DNA from: JBQTJJ01 sp052387235
GTDB lineage: Bacteria > Actinomycetota > Acidimicrobiia > Acidimicrobiales > GCA-2861595
Length of the DNA: 18,277 nucleotides
Assembly (NCBI GenBank): GCA_052387235.1
Contig: JBQTJJ010000159.1
Span: 1-18,277 of the forward strand
Reading direction: 5' to 3'
Both the position numbers and the translations under genes were made by a program. The notes under the pieces were generated by a model that was not told where the DNA came from, made no database searches, and saw nothing but the letters and a program-made list of their open reading frames with translations. This document shows, in pieces, positions 1 through 6,404 of the stretch (positions are counted from its first letter, which is position 1; every line of letters begins with the position of its first letter).

Positions 1-281
1 ACGCTCTGGCTCACCGTGTTGTTCACGGCCACGAAGGAGCCGTCGGCGTCCATGGCGGCGGTCACGGCGGCGGTCACCCGCTGGACCACGCTGAAGAACG
101 GCCCGACGGCCGGCGCCGGCAGGTCGAGGAGGGTGCCGACATGCGGACGCGGCACGACCAGCACGTGCCCGGGGAACACGGGGCGGACGTCGAGGAAGGC
201 GAAGCCCTCCTCCTCGTCGACGACGGTGTGGGCCGCCACGTCGCCGTCGCGGATGGAGCAGAACGTGCAACCGGGCGCCAT
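1..281 (-). CDS. HIT-family (histidine triad) protein, 3' end beyond the window
   Basis: The first 93 residues of a histidine-triad nucleotide-binding protein are visible, starting with ATG at 281 and running off the left edge. The N-terminus has a C5-x2-C8 pair (CTFC) as in zinc-binding HIT proteins. It is followed by the usual pattern of short strands: DGDVAAHTVVDEEE, FAFLDVRPVFPGHVLVVP and a final VNNTVSQS. In the family the last segment leads directly into the HxHxH catalytic triad, which must lie just outside the window. HIT enzymes hydrolyse or transfer nucleoside monophosphates (Ap4A, AMP-lysine, AMP-NH2); the exact substrate cannot be told. The gene is divergent from the DUF3151 gene and shares its promoter region. 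Family call is firm; sub-family is open. Confidence 0.88.
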   Translation of the reverse strand, partial: MAPGCTFCSIRDGDVAAHTVVDEEEGFAFLDVRPVFPGHVLVVPRPHVGTLLDLPAPAVGPFFSVVQRVTAAVTAAMDADGSFVAVNNTVSQS

Positions 282-291
282 TCGGGGCCCG

Positions 292-301
292 AGCCTACGA
301 T
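292..301. promoter_or_regulatory. Overlapping divergent -10 boxes (HIT minus, DUF3151 plus)
   Basis: On the plus strand TACGAT (296-301) stands 6 bases before the ATG at 308. On the minus strand TAGGCT (297-292) stands 10 bases before the ATG at 281. The two hexamers share the TA at 296-297. The plus gene is predicted leaderless and the minus gene to have a leader of only a few bases. Read directly from sequence; promoter activity is inferred. Confidence 0.6.
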
Positions 302-307
302 CGGGCC

Positions 308-745
308 ATGCCCGACTCGCCCGTGCACCTTGGGACCGGTCTGCCCGAGACCGTGCTCCCGCCGCCCCCGCCCGAGGCCCAGCGCCGGCTGGAGGCGGCC
401 CTGGCCGAGCCGCCCGAGCGCCGGCGCGACGCGGTGAGCGGCGTGGTGGCCACCTTCCCCCGGTACCTGGACGCCTGGGCCCGCCTGGGCGAGCTGGCCC
501 GTGACGACGTGGAGGCGTACGCCTCGTTCCGCGTGGGGTACCACCGCGGTCTCGACGCCCTGCGCCAGGCCGGCTGGAGGGGGTCGGGGTACGTGCGCTG
601 GTCCCATCCCGAGAACCGGGGCTTCCTGCGATCGGTGGAGGGGCTCCGCCAGTCGGCCGCCGCCATCGGCGAGGCCGACGAGGAGGAGCGGTGCCGGCAG
701 TTCCTCCGCCAGCTCGACCCCGAGTGGCGCGGCCTGCCGGCGTGA
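308..745 (+). CDS. DUF3151 family protein
   Basis: A 145-residue protein that I recognise as the actinobacterial DUF3151 family. The conserved core is the helical segment with YHRGLDALRQAGWRG, then RWSHPENRGFLRSVEGL and a closing AIGEADEEERCRQFL. The N-terminus is Pro-rich, also usual for the family. It has no signal peptide, membrane segment or catalytic motif, so it is probably a small cytoplasmic helical protein. No function is established for the family to my knowledge. The ATG at 308 is supported by a -10 hexamer ending 6 bases upstream, implying a leaderless mRNA. Its divergent neighbour is the HIT protein; putA follows 53 bases downstream with its own promoter. Confidence 0.88.
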   Translation: MPDSPVHLGTGLPETVLPPPPPEAQRRLEAALAEPPERRRDAVSGVVATFPRYLDAWARLGELARDDVEAYASFRVGYHRGLDALRQAGWRGSGYVRWSHPENRGFLRSVEGLRQSAAAIGEADEEERCRQFLRQLDPEWRGLPA

Positions 746-786
746 CGGCCGTCCTCGCCCTCGCCTGCGGCTGACGGGACCGGCGG

Positions 787-792
787 TACCCT
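787..792 (+). promoter_or_regulatory. -10 box of leaderless putA
   Basis: TACCCT fits TANNNT and ends 6 bases before the GTG at 799. No Shine-Dalgarno sequence is present, which agrees with a leaderless transcript beginning at or next to the start codon. No clear -35 box is seen. Confidence 0.55.
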
Positions 793-793
793 C

Positions 794-816
794 GTCCGGT
801 GGCGTCACCACCGGAC
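794..816. promoter_or_regulatory. 9-5-9 inverted repeat over the putA start (possible operator)
   Basis: GTCCGGTGG (794-802) and CCACCGGAC (808-816) are perfect reverse complements around CGTCA. The repeat begins 2 bases after the -10 box and covers the GTG start codon at 799. If transcription starts at 799 the left arm is only partly transcribed, so a repressor-binding operator is more likely than an RNA hairpin. Part of the repeat is coding sequence, so chance symmetry is possible. Confidence 0.4.
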
Positions 817-3786
817 CGCGAGGTCGGGATCCTGGCCCGCCGGATCGCGGAGCTGGGCGCCGGTGAGAAGGCCAGGGTGTTCAACATGTCGTGGTGGAGC
901 GAGCGCATGCTCGGCTGGGCCATGTCCCACCCGTCGTTCAAGACCCAGCTGTTCCGCTTCGTCGACGTCTTCCCCGCCACCTCGGGCGACGCCGACGTGC
1001 TGCGCCACATCGACGAGTACTTCGAGGGGTCGGACGCGCCGAGGGTCATGGAGCTCGGCATCGACCTGGCCGAGCGGCTGCCCCTCGGCCCCCGGGTGTC
1101 GGCCGGGGTCGCCCGCCGCAACATCGAGCGCATGGCCCAGCAGTTCATCGTCGGCACCTCCCCGGCCGAGGCCGTCCCCGGCCTGCACCGGCTGTGGCGG
1201 CAGGGGAGCGCCTTCACCGTCGACCTCCTGGGCGAGAAGACGGTCACCGAGGCCGACGCCGACCGCTACGCGGCCCGGGTGGACGAGCTGCTGCGGACCC
1301 TCGTGGACGGCACGGCCGCGTGGGCTCCCGACGACCACCTGGAGCGGGACGACCTGGGCCCGCTGCCGCGGGCCGACATCAGCATCAAGCCCACGGCCCT
1401 GGCCTCGCTCTACGCGCCCCTGACGAGGGACGAGGGGCTGGCCCAGGCCCGCGGCCGCCTCCTGCCCCTCCTCGCCCTGGCCGCCGAGCGGGGCGCCTTC
1501 GTGTGGTTCGACATGGAGCACTACGAGGTGAAGGACCTCACCCTCGAGCTGTTCCGCGACCTGGTGACCCGGCCCGAGCTGGCGTCGCTGCAGGCGGGGG
1601 TGGTGCTGCAGGCCTACCTGAAGGACGCTCGGGACGACCTGGCCGACCTCATCGCCTGGGCCGCCACCACGTGCGGCCCGTCGCGCCCGGGTGGCCCGAT
1701 CGGCGTCCGGCTGGTGAAGGGGGCGTACTGGGACTCCGAGACGATCGTGGCCCAGGCCGAGGGCTGGCCGTCGCCGGTGTTCGCCCGCAAGGCCGAGACG
1801 GACGCCAACTACGAGCGCTGCACCCGGCTGCTCCACGACCACCACGGCACGGTGCGGGCCGCCTTCGCCTCCCACAACCTGCGCTCCCTGGCCTACGCCG
1901 TCACCTACGCCCAGGCCAACGGCATCCCGGACACCGGCTACGAGGTGCAGATGCTGTACGGGATGGCCGAGCCCATCCAGGCCGCCATCCGGCGCCTGGG
2001 CCTGCGCCTGCGCATCTACGCCCCGGTGGGCGAGCTGGTGCCGGGCATGGCCTACCTGGTGCGCCGGTTGCTCGAGAACACCTCCAACGAGAGCTTCGTG
2101 CGCCATCGCTTCGCCGAGGGCAGGGGGCTGGAGGAGCTGATCGCGGCGCCGGCGGTCGACCACGTCCCCGGGCCCGACCCGTCGGCCCGGCGCCCGCCCA
2201 CCGACCCCACCGATCCCGGCCCCTACCACCACGAGCCCCCGGCCGAGTGGCGCCGGCCCGCCGTGCGCAGCGCCATGGCACAGGCCGTCGCGTCCGTGCC
2301 CGGCGCACCCGCCCGCCACGTCCCCGCCGTCATCGACGGCGAGCGGGTCCGCACCTCGCGCACCCTCGAGTCGGTGGACCCGGCCGATCCCGAGACCCTG
2401 GTGGCCCGCTCGGCGTGCTGCGGCCGGGCCGAGGCCGACGCGGCGGTGGCGGCGGCCGAGCGGGCATGGGGGAGGTGGCGGCGCACGCCGGCGGCGGAGC
2501 GGGCAGCGGTGCTGTTCCGGGCCGCCGAGTGGTTGCGGGCCCGGCGGTCCGAGCTGGCCGCCCTCGAGGTCTACGAGGCCGGCAAGCCGTGGGCCGAGGC
2601 CGACGGCGACGTCTGCGAGGCCATCGACTTCTGCGAGTACTACGGACGCGAGATGCGCCGGCTGGACCGGGGCGGGGAGGTGGCGTCGCCGCCGGGAGAG
2701 GCCAACGCCCTCCACTACCAGGGCAAGGGCGTCGGCGTCGTCATCGCCCCGTGGAACTTCCCGCTGGCCATACCGGCCGGGATGGTGGCGGCCTCCCTGG
2801 TGGCCGGCAACGCCGTGGTGTTCAAGCCGGCCGAGCAGACGCCGGCCATCGCCTACCGGCTGGTGGAGGCGCTGGAGGCGGGCGGGCTGCCGCCGGGCGT
2901 CCTCGCCTTCCTGCCCGGGGTGGGGGAGGAGGTGGGCGCGTACCTGGTGGAGCACCCGGCCGTGGCCTTCGTGGCCTTCACCGGGTCCAAGCAGGTGGGC
3001 CTGCGCATCAACCAGGCCGCGGCCACGCCCCGGCCGGGCCAGCACCACGTGAAGCGGGTGGTGGCCGAGCTCGGGGGAAAGAACGCGATCGTGGTCGACG
3101 CCGATGCGGACCTCGACCAGGCCGTCCCCGCCATCGCCGCGTCGGCGTTCGGGTACGCGGGGCAGAAGTGCTCGGCCGCGTCGAGGCTGGTGGTGGTGGA
3201 GTCGGTCTACGACCAGCTGGTCGAGCGGCTGGTGGGCCACGCCCGGGAGCTCCCGATGGGCCACCCCGGGCACATGGCGGTGAAGGTCGGTCCCCTCATC
3301 GACGCCGAGGCCTGGAAGCGGGTGCAGGGCGTGGTGGAGCGGGCCCCCGACGAGGGCACCGTCCTCCTGGCCCGCGACGACGTCCCGGAGGCGGGGTGGT
3401 TCGTGGGCCCCACCATCGTGGCCGGTGCCGCCACCACGTCGTCACTGGCGCGGGACGAGATCTTCGGGCCGGTGCTGACCGTCTTCCGGGCCGGGGACTT
3501 CGACGTGGGGGGGGCCACCGCCAACGACACCGAGTTCGCCCTCACCGCCGGCGTCTTCACCCGGTCGCCGGCCCACCTCCGCCTCGCCACCGCCGAGCTG
3601 CGGGCCGGCAACGTCTACGTCAACCGGGGCACCACCGGTGCGGTGGTGGGGCGCCAGCCCTTCGGGGGCTACGGCATGTCGGGCGTGGGCTCCAAGGCGG
3701 GCGGGCCCGACTACCTCCTGCAGTTCCTCGACCCCCGGGTCGTCACCGAGAACACCATGCGGCAGGGCTTCGCCCCCATGGCGTGA
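799..3786 (+). CDS. putA: Bifunctional proline dehydrogenase / L-glutamate gamma-semialdehyde dehydrogenase
   Basis: This 995-residue enzyme oxidises proline to pyrroline-5-carboxylate with FAD, then oxidises glutamate semialdehyde to glutamate with NAD. Residues about 1-460 form the proline dehydrogenase barrel: RLVKGAYWD near 304-312, ASHNLRSLAYAV, YEVQMLYGMAE, and the substrate-binding R422-R423-x2-E426 (RRLLEN). Residues about 505-990 form the aldehyde dehydrogenase: APWNF around 650-654, catalytic base E757 (AELGGK) and nucleophile C791 (GQKCSA). It lacks the N-terminal DNA-binding domain of the E. coli protein and is shorter than long PutA forms, so it should be an enzyme only. The GTG start is supported by a -10 box 6 bases upstream. 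All key residues look intact. Confidence 0.95.
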   Translation: MASPPDREVGILARRIAELGAGEKARVFNMSWWSERMLGWAMSHPSFKTQLFRFVDVFPATSGDADVLRHIDEYFEGSDAPRVMELGIDLAERLPLGPRVSAGVARRNIERMAQQFIVGTSPAEAVPGLHRLWRQGSAFTVDLLGEKTVTEADADRYAARVDELLRTLVDGTAAWAPDDHLERDDLGPLPRADISIKPTALASLYAPLTRDEGLAQARGRLLPLLALAAERGAFVWFDMEHYEVKDLTLELFRDLVTRPELASLQAGVVLQAYLKDARDDLADLIAWAATTCGPSRPGGPIGVRLVKGAYWDSETIVAQAEGWPSPVFARKAETDANYERCTRLLHDHHGTVRAAFASHNLRSLAYAVTYAQANGIPDTGYEVQMLYGMAEPIQAAIRRLGLRLRIYAPVGELVPGMAYLVRRLLENTSNESFVRHRFAEGRGLEELIAAPAVDHVPGPDPSARRPPTDPTDPGPYHHEPPAEWRRPAVRSAMAQAVASVPGAPARHVPAVIDGERVRTSRTLESVDPADPETLVARSACCGRAEADAAVAAAERAWGRWRRTPAAERAAVLFRAAEWLRARRSELAALEVYEAGKPWAEADGDVCEAIDFCEYYGREMRRLDRGGEVASPPGEANALHYQGKGVGVVIAPWNFPLAIPAGMVAASLVAGNAVVFKPAEQTPAIAYRLVEALEAGGLPPGVLAFLPGVGEEVGAYLVEHPAVAFVAFTGSKQVGLRINQAAATPRPGQHHVKRVVAELGGKNAIVVDADADLDQAVPAIAASAFGYAGQKCSAASRLVVVESVYDQLVERLVGHARELPMGHPGHMAVKVGPLIDAEAWKRVQGVVERAPDEGTVLLARDDVPEAGWFVGPTIVAGAATTSSLARDEIFGPVLTVFRAGDFDVGGATANDTEFALTAGVFTRSPAHLRLATAELRAGNVYVNRGTTGAVVGRQPFGGYGMSGVGSKAGGPDYLLQFLDPRVVTENTMRQGFAPMA

Positions 3787-3794
3787 GGCGGCCG

Positions 3795-3853
3795 TCCCGG
3801 TTCCGGGAAGGCTCACGTTCGCCAGGCGGACGTCAGGCTTCCCGGAACCGGGA
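3795..3853. terminator. Strong composite hairpin downstream of putA
   Basis: A 24-base left arm (3795-3818) pairs with a right arm (3830-3853) with only two mismatches; the outer 16 pairs are perfect, around an 11-base centre. Each arm is also a small palindrome (TCCCGG-TT-CCGGGA and its complement). It begins 9 bases after the putA stop and ends before the promoter of the next gene. There is no T-tract. Hairpins without T-tracts are common candidate terminators in high-GC actinobacteria. A repeat element or a pair of operator half-sites is the alternative. Confidence 0.55.
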
Positions 3854-3897
3854 GCGGGGCCGTGACCGGCGCCGGCCCGAGCCCCGGGCCGCGGCAG

Positions 3898-3903
3898 TAC
3901 GGT
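3898..3903 (+). promoter_or_regulatory. -10 box of the PaaI-type thioesterase gene
   Basis: TACGGT fits TANNNT and ends 6 bases before GTG 3910. It indicates a separate, leaderless transcript for the thioesterase rather than read-through from putA. Confidence 0.5.
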
Positions 3904-3909
3904 GCGGGG

Positions 3910-4401
3910 GTGGCCCTCCACCGCCTCAGCAACCAGGCCTGGGGCTTCGAGTCCAGCTGCTTCGTGTGCGAGCACGGCAACGAGTCGGGCATGCGGATCG
4001 CCTTCTTCCACGACGACGAGGCCGGCCTGGTCGTGGCCGACTACAGCCTGGGCGCCGCCTTCTCGGGCACCCCCAACTACGTGCACGGCGGTGCCACCTT
4101 CGCCGTGCTCGACGAGGCCATGGCCTGGGCCGCCATCGCCCTGGGCGGGGTATTCGCCCTGACCCGCACCTCGTCGGTGTCCTTCCTGCGTCCCGTGAAG
4201 GTGGGGGCGCCGTGCCGGGTCGAGGCCCGGGTGGAGCGGACCAACGACGACGGCACGCTGGACACGGTGGCCGAGATCCTGGACCCGAGGCGCAGGCCCT
4301 GCGCCCGGTCCTCCGCCGTGTTCGTGCCCATCGACGCCGCCCGGGCCCGGGCCGCCATCGGCGACGTCGGCGGCGACGACGCCCGCTTCGTGAGGGGCTG
4401 A
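3910..4401 (+). CDS. PaaI-family (hotdog fold) acyl-CoA thioesterase
   Basis: A 163-residue single hotdog domain. The diagnostic stretch is NYVHGGATFAVLDEAMAWAA, with H59-G60-G61 and D68-E69 in the positions used by PaaI-type thioesterases. The closing strands RTSSVSFLRPVKVGAPCRVEARV are also typical. The family hydrolyses acyl-CoA or aryl-CoA thioesters; the substrate cannot be predicted here. Two cysteines (C17, C20) in CFVCEHGNESG resemble a small N-terminal knuckle seen in many members. I chose GTG 3910 over an upstream GTG at 3862 because a -10 box lies 6 bases before it and the fold starts here. The stop lies within a few bases of the probable RNase D start, so the two are likely co-transcribed. 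Confidence 0.85.
   Translation: MALHRLSNQAWGFESSCFVCEHGNESGMRIAFFHDDEAGLVVADYSLGAAFSGTPNYVHGGATFAVLDEAMAWAAIALGGVFALTRTSSVSFLRPVKVGAPCRVEARVERTNDDGTLDTVAEILDPRRRPCARSSAVFVPIDAARARAAIGDVGGDDARFVRG
4392..4397 (+). promoter_or_regulatory. Ribosome-binding site supporting a CTG start of the RNase D gene
   Basis: GAGGGG lies 9 bases before CTG 4407 and directly before CTG 4398. It is inside the last codons of the thioesterase gene, which suggests translational coupling. It is the only Shine-Dalgarno-like sequence near this start. Confidence 0.4.
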
Positions 4402-4406
4402 CCGCG

Positions 4407-5561
4407 CTGGCGCACCGCTGGATCGGCGACGATGCCAGCCTGGCCGTCCTGATCGACGAGCTGGCCGGGGCCGAGGCCTACGCCCTCGACACCGAGTTCC
4501 ACCGCGAGCGCAGCTACTTCGCCCACCTCGACCTGGTCCAGGTGGCATGGGACGGCGGCCTGGCCATCATCGACCCCCTGGCCGTCGACATCAAGCCCCT
4601 GGGCCGCGTGCTCGACGGGCCGGGGCTGGGCGTCATCCATGCCGCCGACCAGGACCTCGAGGTGCTGGCGTCGGCGTGCGGCACGATCCCGGCCCGGCTG
4701 TTCGACACCCAGCTGGCCGCCGGCTTCCTCGGGATGTCCACGCCGTCCCTGCAGACCCTGGTGGAGCGCCTGCTCGGCGTCCACCTGAAGAAGGGGGACC
4801 GCCTGGCCGACTGGACCCGCCGCCCGCTCGGCCCGGACCAGCAGGCCTATGCCGCCGCCGACGTGGAGCACCTCCTGGCCCTGTGGGACGCGATCAGCGA
4901 GCAGCTCGAGGCGCGCGGTCGCCTGGTGTGGGCCGAGGAGGAGTGCGAGCTGGTCCGGGTCCAGCCCCGGGGTCCGTCCGATCCCGAGGTGGCGTGGTGG
5001 AAGCAGCGCGACGCCCGCTCCCTGCGGGGCCGGTCGATGGGCGTGGCCCAGGAGGTGGCGGCGTGGCGCGAGCGGCGGGCCATGGCCCTCGACGTCCCGC
5101 CCCGGTTCGTGCTTCCGGACCTGGCCCTGGCCGCCATCGCCCACCGACCGCCCAGGACCGGCGCCGACCTGGCCGCGGTGAGGGGCCTCGACGGCCGCCA
5201 CGTCAAGGGCGGCGTCACCGACGAGATCCTGGCCGCCGTCCGGCGGGGCCAGGCCCTGGCACCCGAGCAGGTGCGCCGGCCGCCGGCCGACGACCTGGAC
5301 CGTTCGCTGCGGCCGGCGGTGGCGCTGGTGTCGGCCTGGGTCGGCCAGCTGGCGTCCGACCTGGAGGTGGACTCCACCCTGCTCGCCACCCGTGCCGACG
5401 TCCAGGCCCTGCTGCGCAACGAGGAGGGCGCCCGCCTGTCGAGGGGATGGCGGCGCCAGCTGGTGGGGGAGCCGGTGCGGCGGCTGGTGGACGGCGAGGC
5501 CACCCTCGCCTTCGAGCGGGGCCACCTCGTGCTGGAGGCCCGGGACCGGCCCGGGCGGTAG
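4407..5561 (+). CDS. rnd: Ribonuclease D-like 3'-5' exonuclease with HRDC region
   Basis: A DEDDy-type exonuclease of about 384 residues. Motif I is D28-x-E30 (ALDTEFHRERSYF), motif II is HAADQDLEVL, and motif III has Tyr and Asp in QQAYAAADVEHL. The C-terminal half has a HRDC-like domain (RDARSLRGRSMGVAQEVAAW onward) and a second weaker one (LRPAVALVSAWVGQLASDL). RNase D trims the 3' ends of tRNA precursors and other structured RNA. The start is unusual. No ATG, GTG or TTG lies in frame between the thioesterase gene and GTG 4542, which would delete motif I. CTG 4407 is preceded 9 bases upstream by GAGGGG (4392-4397) and gives a normal N-terminus. CTG 4398, overlapping the previous TGA, is the alternative. 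Function is firm; the first codon is uncertain. Confidence 0.85.
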   Translation: MAHRWIGDDASLAVLIDELAGAEAYALDTEFHRERSYFAHLDLVQVAWDGGLAIIDPLAVDIKPLGRVLDGPGLGVIHAADQDLEVLASACGTIPARLFDTQLAAGFLGMSTPSLQTLVERLLGVHLKKGDRLADWTRRPLGPDQQAYAAADVEHLLALWDAISEQLEARGRLVWAEEECELVRVQPRGPSDPEVAWWKQRDARSLRGRSMGVAQEVAAWRERRAMALDVPPRFVLPDLALAAIAHRPPRTGADLAAVRGLDGRHVKGGVTDEILAAVRRGQALAPEQVRRPPADDLDRSLRPAVALVSAWVGQLASDLEVDSTLLATRADVQALLRNEEGARLSRGWRRQLVGEPVRRLVDGEATLAFERGHLVLEARDRPGR

Positions 5562-6275
5562 TCAGCTGGACGGAGCCGGGGAGATGCGCACGGTGACCCC
5601 GAGGGTCCGGCCGGCGTGGAACTCGGCCAGCTCGGGGGTGATGCCCTCGGGGATGTCGTAGACGAGCGAGCTGGTGATCTCGGCCCCCGGGTTCAGCTGC
5701 TGGATGGGCGGGAACCCCTCGGTCCCGGCGGCGCGCCGCAGGATGCCGGTGGCGGTGGGGTCGGGGGCGAAGCGCCGCTTCTGGCGGTCCAGCAGGACCT
5801 GGGCGGGAAGGCTGAACGAGGCGGGGCGGCTGCTGGTGTTGCTGGCCCTGAAGTCGAGCACGCAGTACCGCCCCAGGGCGGTGCGCCGGAGCGGGCCCTC
5901 GCCCAGTTCCTTGCCGGGGCAACGGAAGGCGGTGACCACGAAGGTGAGGGGGCCGTCCCGGGCCGGCTGGCCGATCCCGGCCTGGCGCTGCCCGGTGTTG
6001 CCGGACACCGGCACGTCGTCCGAGCTCGAGTCACCCGAGAAGGCGCCGCCGGCGATGGCGACGGCGAGCGCCAGCGCGGCGACCAGGGACCCCACCACCA
6101 CCAGCTGTGACATCCGCGTCCGTGACGACCGGCCCCGCCCCGGGACGCAGGTCCGGCACTTCTGGCCGACCTCCGTCCAGACCAGGCACCTCGGGCAGGC
6201 CGGCCTCCCGCACTGGGCACAGGCCAGGTGGGTGGGCGTGTGGTGCCGCTCGCACGTGAGCTCGGTGGTGGCCAC
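5562..6275 (-). CDS. Membrane protein: N-terminal B-box-like zinc finger, one TM helix, DUF4352-like domain
   Basis: A 237-residue protein with three parts. Residues 8-43 carry C8, H11/H12, C19, C22, C27, C30, C40 and C43 in a B-box-like zinc-binding pattern, close to the finger found at the N-terminus of some bacterial rhomboid-type proteins. Residues about 57-79 are a membrane helix preceded by RSSRTR, predicting a cytoplasmic finger. Residues about 100-235 resemble the extracellular DUF4352 immunoglobulin-like domain: YCVLDFRASNTSSRPASFSL, NPGAEITSSLVYDIPEG. Function is unknown; the layout would suit a cytoplasmic partner-binding finger on an outside sensor or adhesin domain. The GTG start at 6275 follows a 21-codon upstream ORF by 4 bases. 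Its stop directly abuts the RNase D stop, with no gap. Confidence 0.75.
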   Translation of the reverse strand: MATTELTCERHHTPTHLACAQCGRPACPRCLVWTEVGQKCRTCVPGRGRSSRTRMSQLVVVGSLVAALALAVAIAGGAFSGDSSSDDVPVSGNTGQRQAGIGQPARDGPLTFVVTAFRCPGKELGEGPLRRTALGRYCVLDFRASNTSSRPASFSLPAQVLLDRQKRRFAPDPTATGILRRAAGTEGFPPIQQLNPGAEITSSLVYDIPEGITPELAEFHAGRTLGVTVRISPAPSS

Positions 6276-6279
6276 CGCC

Positions 6280-6345
6280 TCAGCCCGCCCGAGGGCCCGA
6301 CGGCCGAGTGGTGGGGACGCGAACCCACCACAGGTCGTGCGCCAT
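6280..6345 (-). CDS. Possible 21-residue leaderless upstream ORF
   Basis: ATG at 6345 opens a 21-codon frame, MAHDLWWVRVPTTRPSGPRA followed by Gly, ending in TGA at 6282-6280. A TACCCT -10 box (6358-6353) lies 7 bases before the ATG, as at other starts in this window. The stop is 4 bases before the GTG of the zinc-finger membrane protein, an arrangement that suits termination-reinitiation. It includes a Trp-Trp pair and the 8-8-8 inverted repeat. It could be a leader peptide, or merely the 5' leader with a chance ORF. No homolog is known to me. Confidence 0.35.
   Translation of the reverse strand: MAHDLWWVRVPTTRPSGPRAG
6308..6331. repeat. 8-8-8 inverted repeat in the leader of the zinc-finger membrane protein gene
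   Basis: GTGGTGGG (6308-6315) and CCCACCAC (6324-6331) are perfect reverse complements around the 8-base centre GACGCGAA. It lies in the transcribed leader, 32 bases before the GTG at 6275, inside the possible upstream ORF. It could fold as an RNA hairpin or bind a regulator. It resembles a tRNA T-arm on the minus strand, but no tRNA surrounds it. Confidence 0.5.
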
Positions 6346-6352
6346 GGGGGCG

Positions 6353-6358
6353 AGGGTA
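6353..6358 (-). promoter_or_regulatory. -10 box for the upstream ORF / zinc-finger membrane protein
   Basis: TACCCT on the minus strand, 7 bases before the ATG at 6345. It would give a leaderless upstream ORF and a leader of about 70 bases for the main gene. Confidence 0.45.
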
Positions 6359-6371
6359 ATCCAGGGCGGCC

Positions 6372-6390
6372 CGGGCGTGGGGCCCGCCCG
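6372..6390. terminator. Weak GC hairpin downstream of the 74-residue gene
   Basis: CGGGCG (6372-6377) and CGCCCG (6385-6390) can pair around a 7-base loop, 15 bases past the stop of the minus-strand 74-residue gene. There is no T-tract, and GC-rich background makes such pairs frequent. Confidence 0.25.
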
Positions 6391-6404
6391 TCCCGCCCGG
6401 TCGG

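Noticed and set aside
805..3273. Minus-strand frame of about 820 codons opposite putA
   Set aside because: High GC leaves few stop codons; the translation is His/Gly/Val/Arg-rich without motifs, while putA on the other strand has every catalytic residue.
891..4388. Long plus-strand open frame leading into the RNase D gene
   Set aside because: It is out of frame with putA and the thioesterase and reads as Arg/Gly/Pro-rich shadow protein. Only the part from about 4407 on carries exonuclease motifs, so a giant fusion is not credible.
6308..6331. tRNA T-arm-like sequence on the minus strand (GTGGG-TTCGCGTC-CCCAC)
   Set aside because: The loop has 8 bases, and no matching acceptor, D-arm or anticodon arm can be built around it. 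It is better explained as a simple inverted repeat.
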